Assembly: GCA_964568985.1 (NCBI GenBank)
Contig: CAZMSP010000065.1
Coordinates: 1-12,426, forward strand
Direction: 5' to 3'
Length of the DNA: 12,426 nucleotides
Source: CAZBWE01 sp964568985
Lineage (GTDB): Bacteria > Planctomycetota > Phycisphaerae > Sedimentisphaerales > Anaerobacaceae
Under the pieces are notes generated by a model. The model did no database searches and had not been told where the DNA came from. It saw nothing but the letters and a program-made list of their open reading frames with translations. Both the position numbers and the translations under genes were made by a program. Of the stretch, positions 5,724 to 12,169 are shown piece after piece. How positions within the stretch are numbered: the stretch's first letter is position 1; the number at the start of each line of letters is the position of its first letter.

Positions 5724-6383
5724 ATGCAAACCGCCAACAAAAAAACAATCGCACTGGTAATTTGTCTTATTTTGGTCACTATATTTTCAGGATGCACTAA
5801 CTGGAAGAAAAAATATCAGGCCCTGAATGTTGAGCATCAAAATACCTTAGGTCTGCTCGAACGCGAAAGAGCAGAAAAGGGCCAGCTCGGTGATCAACTT
5901 ACACAAAATCAGCAAACAATCGAAGAACTGCAAAGACAGATAGCAGAACGTAGTAAAACACCCGCAGAAGCAACCGGATTCGGAGAGGGCTATGATGTTT
6001 CCTTCGATGCATCTGCAGGGACAATTACGGTAACGCTCTCGGACGAAATATTGTTCGATTCCGGAAAAGCCGCCCTTAAAAAAGCGACCAGTGCCGAACT
6101 TGACCATATTCAAACAGTATTGAAGAGTAAATACTCCGGTAAAGAAATAGATGTTGTCGGGCATACCGATACGGACCCAATCAAAAAATCTCCCTGGAAA
6201 GACAACTGGGAACTTTCAGCTCAACGCGCACTTACGGTGACCAGGTATCTTATCAAACGTGGAGTCCCCGAAGACCAGATTCGAGCGGCTGGCTGCGGCG
6301 AGGCCCGGCCTATCGCCTCCAACGCAACGACCAGCGGCAAGGCAAGAAACCGCAGGGTCGAAATCATCGTGCATATGAAGTAG
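5724..6383 (+). CDS. OmpA-family peptidoglycan-binding lipoprotein
   Basis: Encodes 219 residues. A basic, hydrophobic leader ends in the lipobox IFSGC with C24 as the lipidation site, so the protein is probably anchored in the outer membrane. Residues about 30-76 are polar and heptad-like (coiled coil). The C-terminal OmpA domain (about 100-219) has EILFDSG (108-113), the GHTDTD loop (146-151), DNWELSAQRAL (160-170), whose Asp and Arg match the diaminopimelate-binding pair, and NRRVEI (209-214). Its usual role is to tether the outer membrane to peptidoglycan. AAGGAG lies eight bases before ATG 5724. It is the second gene after the prepilin peptidase. An inverted pair of 8-bp repeat arrays lies immediately downstream, between it and the convergent comEC. 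Confidence 0.92.
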   Translation: MQTANKKTIALVICLILVTIFSGCTNWKKKYQALNVEHQNTLGLLERERAEKGQLGDQLTQNQQTIEELQRQIAERSKTPAEATGFGEGYDVSFDASAGTITVTLSDEILFDSGKAALKKATSAELDHIQTVLKSKYSGKEIDVVGHTDTDPIKKSPWKDNWELSAQRALTVTRYLIKRGVPEDQIRAAGCGEARPIASNATTSGKARNRRVEIIVHMK

Positions 6384-6391
6384 ACGCGTAT

Positions 6392-6459
6392 ATGCGTAAA
6401 CGGGTTGACGAGTTGGCCCAACCACGCATTTACTCATCTACTCGTTTACGCATTTACTT
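6392..6459. repeat. Inverted pair of 8-bp periodic arrays between convergent genes
   Basis: The left array has three octamers (GCGTAAAC, GGGTTGAC, GAGTTGGC; 6394-6417). The right array has four (ATTTACTC, ATCTACTC, GTTTACGC, ATTTACTT; 6428-6459). The two are roughly reverse complements, with perfect 11-base arms ATGCGTAAACG (6392-6402) and CGTTTACGCAT (6443-6453). The structure could act as a two-way terminator for the OmpA-like gene and comEC. It also encodes the last residues and stop codon of comEC. Confidence 0.75.
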
Positions 6460-9218
6460 GCTATCGTGCCATCTTCATCGATGTAGATAGTGATTGCTCC
6501 ATCTTTGGGTGTGTAAAATACCTTTGAATTATCTTTGTTTTTGATAATAGGTTCGACAAGCTCACTATTTACCTGTTGTTTTTCATATTGGCTTCTGCCA
6601 CAACTGCAAACAAAAATATCCGCATCAAAGTTTTCGAGAAAATTCGGCTCTGCTGTTTTAGCTGAACCGTGATGAGGGACAACGACGACATCAGCTCTTA
6701 GCCTGGGATAAAGTCGAAGAATCTCTCTTTGGGCGAATTTTTCGATATCAGAGCATAAAAGAATTTTCTTATCTGCAAATTCAATCAGGCAAACCATCGA
6801 TTTGTCATTGTCACTTAATTTATCATTCCGACATATTTGTTCGCTTGGCCAAAGTACCCTTATCTTTGCTTTGCTGCCAAGCTTTAGATCTTTACCTAAG
6901 CGTTGTATTTTATGGTCTTGTTCGAGCAGGCGGTCTGTGAGAAATTTTGCCGTACCCCATTGGTCAGCATTGTTGAAAAACGATTCATTCGCACAAACAT
7001 CATTGACTTCGCAGTGCTCGACAATCTCCGGAATCCCGTTAATATGGTCTATGTCATTATGGCTTATGATAACAGCATTGATTTTACTCAATCCGCTGTA
7101 GTCTAAAAATGGCACAACGATTCGTCTGCCGACATCACTTTTATGCAGTGAGCCGGCATCGAATAAAATATTCGCTCCGCCCGGAAGCTGGGCCAATATC
7201 GCCTGGCCATGACTGACATCAAGACAAGTGATAACCAGATTATCACGATGTGTCCTTTGCCATTTGGTTACGCCCAGAAAAATAAATGCTGCCGAAAACA
7301 TTGTTGTGAGGATTATTTTCTTTGTCAGAGGACGTCGAAAATAAACATAAAAAGCAAAAGCAATTGAGCAATAATATAAAATTACAGGTGTAATTGGTAT
7401 GTGACCTATAAGAATATGTGAAATATCCAGATGGGCGATGAGTTTCACAACCAATATAAGTAAACCAGCTAATCCTGTTACAAATATCCCCAATACCGAT
7501 GCTACGCTCGGCAGCAGGAAAGATAAAACCATCTTCAAATATCCAATAGTCAAAATCCCAGCTACCAATGGAAAAACAATCACCGTCCAGACACTTGTAA
7601 GCAGATTAATCGTGTAAAAATGATATAGCAATATACCAGCGCCGCCCAGCCATGCAGCGAGACCAACAGAAAATAATCCCAGTATATATGACCTAAGTTT
7701 TGAAATTATACGATAAAACGGTTTAGTTTTTGTCTTATCCTTGAACCAAGAAATGTCAGTTATTTTTTCGTATATAAAAAAGTATATTCTGTCTGAAAAA
7801 AGTATAATGCCAAGCACCGAGGCGAATGAGAGTTGCCAGCCGGCGGCGAATAAATCTGTTGGTCTTATAAGCAACAGGATTATTGCTGCTAATGATAGTG
7901 TGTTGATGGGATTGGAATGTCGGCGAAAGAAAAACGATAAACAGAAAACCCAGGCGATAATAGCAGCACGCAGCGTTGGCGCCCTCGGCGGGACAATCAG
8001 CAAAAAGACACCTATTGAAATTATGCAGACAACCGCCCTACCGCGTTTTGCCAAACCCATTGTCTTACACAGCCACCATATAATCCCAACCAGAATACCA
8101 AGATGCATACCGGAGAGACTGATAAAGTGCAATAATCCTGTTTTAGCGAAGGCCTGGTAGGTCGCACTATCGATATCTCGTCTATAACCCAACAAAAGCG
8201 CCTGCAACAGACCCTCGTTCTGGTCTTCCGGAAATGGGCCGCCCAGCAGGGCCTGTGTAGCTGCACTTTTGAACCTGCTTTTGAATTTTGTAAAAAAGTC
8301 CGCAGGCCTACTTTTGAGTAATTCAATACTATCTCGCGATTCGATTGATGCTGCGATAAATACATTTTTTCGAGCCAGATATTTAGCAGTATCAAATTGG
8401 CCGGGGTTAGTCGGTGGTTTGAATCTGTCCAGCCAGCAATATGCCTGAATAAAATCGCCGGCTTTTAAGTCCAGTACCGGCTCACCGACCTGCACACGTA
8501 TGGTGCCGGTTATATTTGCCCAGCCATCGACGGTTTTTATTTCGCCGAGTTTAAGATAGAAACTCGTGTCGGGGTCGGCAAACTTAAAACGTGCGAACTT
8601 CCAGTTTTCATTTCTGTTAACATACGGGTCAGTGACAATCAGGCCACGAATCGTTGCTAATTTCCGCTCATCTATTATTTTAGCCACAGATTTCACAGAT
8701 TTTAATTCTTTATTTTTTATTTTCTCTGTGCTCTCTGTGTCCTCTGTGGCCAATTCTTTTTCACTTCCTACAAAATTGCGGATGTCATTCGGCTTTGGTT
8801 GATGAAAAATATTCAGCCGAATCGCTCCGAGACAGGCAAAGCATATAAGAGCCAAGTACGCTATGGCGTATTGGTAATTGGTGACTGGTAATGGTTCGAC
8901 TTTGCTCACCATCTTGAGCTCGTCGAAAGACTGGTGATTGGTGACTGGTAATCGGTTATTGGTAGAGGAAAAATTCTGGACGATAAAGAAAAAAACAGTT
9001 GCTGCTGCAAAGAAGACAAGCAGTATTAGCCAAAAAAGTTGTGAAGCGTGAAACGTGAAGCGTGAAGCGAGTGGTGTACTTTGGATTAAAATGCCGAGGA
9101 TTAAACCAATGGCTGCAAAGATAAGTGGACAGGTGCTTATGGCTTGTTTATACGAATTGACAAAACCGCCGGTGAGCTGCTTATCAATCAGAGCCAACTT
9201 CCGCTGGATGTCATCCAT
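6438..9218 (-). CDS. comEC: ComEC/Rec2-family DNA-uptake channel protein
   Basis: Encodes 926 residues: the inner-membrane channel passing single-stranded DNA into the cytoplasm during natural transformation. Layout: N-terminal membrane helices (about 30-80, 118-138); an OB-like DUF4131 region (about 190-300); the Competence domain with GLLHFISLSGMHLG (361-374) and many helices (to about 650); and a metallo-beta-lactamase domain with SHNDIDH (719-725), LLCSDIE and VPHHGSAKTA (847-856). The usual LDVGQGDA motif is altered to LDVSHGQA (666-673). Relatives have about 750-800 residues, and part of the excess is translated repeat: residues 51-60, 85-117, 156-180, 885-890 and the last six. ATG 9218 was chosen. 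The frame extends to TTG 9248, but that part is a heptamer repeat. No good ribosome site is visible for either. A competence role is inferred from the family. Confidence 0.92.
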   Translation of the reverse strand: MDDIQRKLALIDKQLTGGFVNSYKQAISTCPLIFAAIGLILGILIQSTPLASRFTFHASQLFWLILLVFFAAATVFFFIVQNFSSTNNRLPVTNHQSFDELKMVSKVEPLPVTNYQYAIAYLALICFACLGAIRLNIFHQPKPNDIRNFVGSEKELATEDTESTEKIKNKELKSVKSVAKIIDERKLATIRGLIVTDPYVNRNENWKFARFKFADPDTSFYLKLGEIKTVDGWANITGTIRVQVGEPVLDLKAGDFIQAYCWLDRFKPPTNPGQFDTAKYLARKNVFIAASIESRDSIELLKSRPADFFTKFKSRFKSAATQALLGGPFPEDQNEGLLQALLLGYRRDIDSATYQAFAKTGLLHFISLSGMHLGILVGIIWWLCKTMGLAKRGRAVVCIISIGVFLLIVPPRAPTLRAAIIAWVFCLSFFFRRHSNPINTLSLAAIILLLIRPTDLFAAGWQLSFASVLGIILFSDRIYFFIYEKITDISWFKDKTKTKPFYRIISKLRSYILGLFSVGLAAWLGGAGILLYHFYTINLLTSVWTVIVFPLVAGILTIGYLKMVLSFLLPSVASVLGIFVTGLAGLLILVVKLIAHLDISHILIGHIPITPVILYYCSIAFAFYVYFRRPLTKKIILTTMFSAAFIFLGVTKWQRTHRDNLVITCLDVSHGQAILAQLPGGANILFDAGSLHKSDVGRRIVVPFLDYSGLSKINAVIISHNDIDHINGIPEIVEHCEVNDVCANESFFNNADQWGTAKFLTDRLLEQDHKIQRLGKDLKLGSKAKIRVLWPSEQICRNDKLSDNDKSMVCLIEFADKKILLCSDIEKFAQREILRLYPRLRADVVVVPHHGSAKTAEPNFLENFDADIFVCSCGRSQYEKQQVNSELVEPIIKNKDNSKVFYTPKDGAITIYIDEDGTIASKCVNE
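6550..6565. repeat. Palindrome-family core translated within comEC
   Basis: GGTTCGACAAGCTCAC lies inside the beta-lactamase domain and encodes SELVEP on the minus strand. It is the same TTCGAC-n-GCTCA core found in intergenic copies. Confidence 0.6.
8681..8752. repeat. CACAGAG-type repeat with 9-bp array inside comEC
   Basis: Bases 8724-8750 are three consecutive 9-mers (CTCTGTGCT, CTCTGTGTC, CTCTGTGGC), translated on the minus strand as ATEDTESTE. The other end of the element (AGCCACAGATTTCACAGAT, 8682-8700) is encoded as KSVKSVA. A 9-bp period keeps the reading frame whatever the copy number. Confidence 0.75.
8871..8965. repeat. Heptamer array split by palindromic element inside comEC
   Basis: Three heptamers of type [TC]TGGT[AG]A (8871-8891) and five more (8931-8965) are separated by 39 bases (8892-8930). 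The 39 bases hold both arms of the TTCGAC-n-GCTCA palindrome (TTCGACTTTGCTCA and TGAGCTCGTCGAA). Removing them restores unbroken heptamers. The interruption equals 13 codons, so it keeps the comEC frame. Translated residues include RLPVTNHQ and PLPVTNYQ. Confidence 0.85.
9041..9068. repeat. Heptamer array, unit GTGAA[GA]C, inside comEC
   Basis: Four consecutive units (GTGAAGC, GTGAAAC, GTGAAGC, GTGAAGC). On the minus strand they encode SRFTFHAS within the first loop after an N-terminal membrane helix of ComEC. Confidence 0.85.
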
Positions 9219-9226
9219 AGCGGAAC

Positions 9227-9261
9227 AGACTACAGACTCAAGAGGCAAGACTCAAGGGTAA
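9227..9261. repeat. Heptamer array, unit AGACTCA-like, at the 5' end of comEC
   Basis: Five 7-base steps: AGACTAC, AGACTCA, AGAGGCA, AGACTCA and a degenerate AGGGTAA. The array begins nine bases upstream of the chosen comEC ATG (9218), and the alternative TTG start at 9248 lies inside it. Confidence 0.75.
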
Positions 9262-9286
9262 TTTTTGCCGCAGATAGCACAGAGAA

Positions 9287-9340
9287 GATTGTATCAGAAA
9301 TCAAAAAATTAAAAAAAAGGCCGCAAGCCATGATACAATC
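9287..9340. repeat. Inverted repeat upstream of comEC
   Basis: GATTGTATCA (9287-9296) and TGATACAATC (9331-9340) are perfect 10-base complements separated by 34 bases that include an A-rich run. It lies in the gap between the PEP-CTERM gene and comEC. It could be a weak terminator for the former or a paired operator for the latter; nothing decides. Confidence 0.5.
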
Positions 9341-9361
9341 GTAACCCACAGCCCTAATTAA

Positions 9362-10564
9362 CTAATTCGCTAATCCACTGCGCTTTCTTAACAGTGCCAA
9401 GCCGCCCAGGCCGAGCAGCAAAACCGTAGCCGGCTCTGGGATTGCCGCAACCCAGGCCTCGGTATTTCCTTGTGGATTAACTCCATAACCAACAACCGTT
9501 AAACCGTTATCAGATACACCATATGCTGAGTTTAATGTCCAATCCTTTAGGTCTAGCCATTGTAGATCATCTTCAGGAATTTTTTCTAACAGAAAGTCCT
9601 TTAAATTATATATGTTATTGTTTATGTCCCAGAAGACAGCCTGTCCATCGCTGCTACCTACAACGATTGAGCCATCAGATGAAACGTCCATTGCCGCACT
9701 TTCAAATACGCCACCCGGCAAATCACCCAGGGGAATCATTCCATCACCTTCCGTCCAACGAAATGCCTCAATTCCCAAGGTCGAGGTGCCACATCCTACA
9801 ATGACTGAGCCATCATCCGAAACACTCTGGGCAGTGCTTTCGAAAACGCCGCCTAGCAGGTCGTCCAGGCCAATCATTCCGTCATCTTCCGTACGGCGAA
9901 ATGCTTCGGGACCCTTATTCGATTCACTCTGTCCTACGATGGTTGTCCCGTCCCCAGAAATCCCATAAGCAAAACTGGAAACAATTCCACCTGGAAGATC
10001 ACCCAGTCCCACCATCCCGGTGGATGATGTCCAGCGAAAGGCTTCCCAGTCGTTAGAAATCGAATGACTACCACCAACTACTATAGAACCATCTGAAGAG
10101 ACGCCTGTCGCATGGCTGTAGAATAATCCACCTGGTAAATCGCCCAGAGCATACTCCGGATGGTAATCAAGCTTCTCGTCCTCTTCAACTCGTCCATTTT
10201 TATTAATGTCTTCCCATCGGTAAGCTTCAAAATGAGTATCTGCCTCCTCGGAAGCGCCGAGTCCTACGATGAACCAGCCATTGGACGAAGCATCATTAGC
10301 TCCGCTATGGGTCCTGCCACCAGGAAGGTCACCAATACTGTCGATTCCGTATAAGGAAGTCCAATGAAAGGCTTCATATCCCGCAGCGGAGTCGCTGGTT
10401 CCAACAACAACAGTTCCATCACCGCTGATACCATAAGCCCAGCTCTCAGAACCACCGCCCGGCAAATGCCCTATGCCACGGAAACTGTACGAAGCGTAGC
10501 TTTCTGGTATACAAGTGAACATCAGAACTACTATTACGAATGTTAAAAGATTTGTTTTTCTCAT
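9362..10564 (-). CDS. Exported HAF-repeat protein with PEP-CTERM sorting signal
   Basis: Encodes 400 residues from ATG 10564, which follows a strong GGAGGAGG ribosome site; a GTG at 10654 is an in-frame alternative. A signal peptide (MRKTNLLTFVIVVLMF...SYAS, cut near 24/25) leads into six or seven degenerate repeats of about 45 residues. Each has the pattern GLGDLPGG...A.GIS.DG..VVG.S....EAFRWT, the HAF family, probably blades of a beta-propeller. Repeat 2 carries an insert with a canonical EF-hand-type loop, DINKNGRVEEDE (119-130), likely a calcium site. The C-terminus is a PEP-CTERM signal: IPEP (375-378), a hydrophobic stretch (VLLLGLGGLALL) and a basic end (RKR). An exosortase would cut it and place the protein at the surface or outside. 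The biological role is unknown. It is probably a single-gene transcript. Confidence 0.92.
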   Translation of the reverse strand: MRKTNLLTFVIVVLMFTCIPESYASYSFRGIGHLPGGGSESWAYGISGDGTVVVGTSDSAAGYEAFHWTSLYGIDSIGDLPGGRTHSGANDASSNGWFIVGLGASEEADTHFEAYRWEDINKNGRVEEDEKLDYHPEYALGDLPGGLFYSHATGVSSDGSIVVGGSHSISNDWEAFRWTSSTGMVGLGDLPGGIVSSFAYGISGDGTTIVGQSESNKGPEAFRRTEDDGMIGLDDLLGGVFESTAQSVSDDGSVIVGCGTSTLGIEAFRWTEGDGMIPLGDLPGGVFESAAMDVSSDGSIVVGSSDGQAVFWDINNNIYNLKDFLLEKIPEDDLQWLDLKDWTLNSAYGVSDNGLTVVGYGVNPQGNTEAWVAAIPEPATVLLLGLGGLALLRKRSGLAN

Positions 10565-10616
10565 TTTACCTCCTCCTACATAGTGTTTAAATTTAAGGAT
10601 AACTGTTTTCTTGTGA

Positions 10617-10652
10617 GTGGAAAGTCGAAGTGAGACTCCGCTCAGCTTCCAC
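10617..10652. repeat. Palindromic element in the leader of the PEP-CTERM gene
   Basis: Outer arms GTGGAA (10617-10622) and TTCCAC (10647-10652) enclose GTCGAAGTGAGAC and GCTCAGC, the dispersed palindrome core. In the mRNA it follows an upstream AAGGAGG ribosome site (about 10660-10666) and could fold over it or over the GTG 10654. Confidence 0.6.
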
Positions 10653-10678
10653 ACCCATCCTCCTTGAACTTCCTAAAG

Positions 10679-10707
10679 CATATATCAGATTGCGAGGGAA
10701 ATGTCAA
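10679..10707 (-). promoter_or_regulatory. Sigma70-type promoter of the PEP-CTERM gene
   Basis: On the minus strand, a perfect TTGACA (10707-10702) is followed after exactly 17 bases by TATATG (10684-10679), then CTTTAGG. Transcription would start near 10672, giving a leader of about 108 bases to ATG 10564. This is the clearest promoter in the window. Confidence 0.72.
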
Positions 10708-10793
10708 GGGAAAAATAAAAAAATTAACAAAGAAGTGACACCAATTATATAGAAAAAAACAAGAAAAATTCTTGGAGATTCGTGACTGAAAAA

Positions 10794-10850
10794 TAGATTC
10801 TTCGCTTCCTCCTTCGCAGATGCTACGTAGGACAAGTCGCTCAGAATGAC
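10794..10850. repeat. Composite palindromic repeat between serS and the PEP-CTERM gene
   Basis: AGATTCTTCGCTTC at the left and TCGCTCAGAATGAC at the right look like the two ends of one element. It is interrupted by TCCTTCGCAG...CTACGTAGGACAAG (about 10808-10836), a copy of the TCCTnCG / CTACGnAGGA palindrome family also seen at 1089-1122 and 3632-3667. Confidence 0.55.
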
Positions 10851-10868
10851 AAAGAGGAGTTATCTCTT

Positions 10869-10888
10869 GTCCCTGTTCATGCAGGGAC
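10869..10888 (-). terminator. Hairpin overlapping the serS stop codon
   Basis: Perfect 7-base arms GTCCCTG (10869-10875) and CAGGGAC (10882-10888) enclose a 6-base loop that contains part of the serS stop codon. It may act in transcript ending or be another inserted palindrome. No T-run follows on the minus strand, so a terminator role is uncertain. Confidence 0.45.
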
Positions 10889-12166
10889 GATTTTTTCTTT
10901 TCCGGCCATGTATTGCCGAAGCACCTTTGGTATAGTAACAGAGCCGTCGGAATTTTGATACAGTTCCAGGATAGGGATGAGTATTCTTGGGCTTGCGATG
11001 ACGGTGTTATTGAGCGTATGGCAGAATCGTGTCCCGTGTCCCGTGCCTCGTGACCCGGATTTGTCTTTGTAGCGGAGGTTCAGGCGGCGGGCCTGGAATT
11101 CATATAATTTACTTGCGCTGTGCGTTTCACAGTAATTGCCCCGCGAAGGCATCCAGGCCTCTATATCATATTTTTTCGCCTGGCCCCGGCCTAAATCGCC
11201 GGTACAAACAATTACCACCCGATACGGCAATCCCAATGCCTGCATAACGGCCTCGGCGTTGGCCAAAATCTCCTCGTGAAATTTATTACTCTCCTCGACG
11301 CTGTTTTCACAGATAACGACTTGCTCAATCTTATCAAACTGATGAATTCTGTATAGGCCATACGTATCCTTGCCGGCTGCGCCTGCCTCACGCCGAAAGC
11401 AAGTTGATAAAGCAACATATTTTAAGGGCAATTCTTCCGCCTTTAAGATTTCATCCATTCGATAAGCCGTCAGCGGCACCTCGGCTGTGCCTGCCAGATT
11501 GAGATTGTCCCTTTCCATTTGATATGTTTGGTCCTCGGAGCCGGGGAAGAAGCCGGTGCCTGTCATTGCTTCATCCTTTACCAGCACAGGCACCGACATC
11601 GGCACATATCCTTTGCCGACCATAAAGTCCATCGCAAACCGCAAGACAGCCCAGTGAAGTAAAGCACCATCGCCTTTTAAGATATAGTTTCTCGTCCCTG
11701 CTAATTTGACGCCCCGCTCGATATCTATGATACCAAGAGCCGTGCCCAACTGAACATGGTCTTTCGGCTCGAAATCGAACTTTCGAATTTCACCCTCTTT
11801 TCTTATCTCAACATTTTCCGTATCATCCTTGCCGACAGGCACATCATCGTCAGCCGGCTGGGGTACAAGCATCATAAGCTCATCAAATTCCGGCTGAAGC
11901 TTTTTAAGATTTTCATTATGCTCAGCTTCCTGCCGCTTCAGGTTCGAAAGCTGCGATAGTGCGGATTGTTTTTCCTGCCCTGATAAATTCGCAATGGTTT
12001 TGCCAATTTTATTTTTTTCGGTGGAAATATCCTGTAATTTCTGCTTTGCCTGCTTTAAGGCTGAATCCACTTCAAGTAATCTGTCAATGTCCGCCGTGAA
12101 GTGCTTTGTTTTGCAGGCGGCTTTGAACTTTTCCGGGTTATCACGAATTTGTTTAATATCGAACAT
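10877..12166 (-). CDS. serS: Serine--tRNA ligase
   Basis: Encodes 429 residues, a normal length. The enzyme joins serine to tRNA-Ser (and tRNA-Sec) in the cytoplasm. The N-terminal long-helix arm that grips the tRNA variable arm fills about 1-105 (MFDIKQIRDNPEKFK...; many Lys/Gln/Glu heptads). The class II core follows: serine-site TAEVPL (227-232), motif 2 FRREAG (257-262), and motif 3 from TLNNTV through SPRILIPILELYQ (384-403). Residues about 371-378 (SRGTGHG between KDKSG and TRFCHT) are encoded by four 7-bp repeats and appear to be extra compared with usual SerRS. The ATG lies three bases after the fabF-like stop, with no strong ribosome site, so translational coupling is likely. The stop codon falls within a small hairpin. 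Confidence 0.97.
   Translation of the reverse strand: MFDIKQIRDNPEKFKAACKTKHFTADIDRLLEVDSALKQAKQKLQDISTEKNKIGKTIANLSGQEKQSALSQLSNLKRQEAEHNENLKKLQPEFDELMMLVPQPADDDVPVGKDDTENVEIRKEGEIRKFDFEPKDHVQLGTALGIIDIERGVKLAGTRNYILKGDGALLHWAVLRFAMDFMVGKGYVPMSVPVLVKDEAMTGTGFFPGSEDQTYQMERDNLNLAGTAEVPLTAYRMDEILKAEELPLKYVALSTCFRREAGAAGKDTYGLYRIHQFDKIEQVVICENSVEESNKFHEEILANAEAVMQALGLPYRVVIVCTGDLGRGQAKKYDIEAWMPSRGNYCETHSASKLYEFQARRLNLRYKDKSGSRGTGHGTRFCHTLNNTVIASPRILIPILELYQNSDGSVTIPKVLRQYMAGKEKIVPA
11028..11055. repeat. Heptamer array, unit CGTGTCC-like, inside serS
   Basis: Four consecutive units: CGTGTCC, CGTGTCC, CGTGCCT, CGTGACC. They encode GSRGTGHGTR-type residues of SerRS just before motif 3. Confidence 0.85.
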
Positions 12167-12169
12167 AAC

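Noticed and set aside
9144..9344. Plus-strand frame of 66 codons upstream of comEC
   Set aside because: Mostly antisense to the comEC N-terminus and the heptamer array; no ribosome site.
9523..9968. Plus-strand frames inside the PEP-CTERM gene
   Set aside because: They are antisense shadows produced by the regular HAF repeats.
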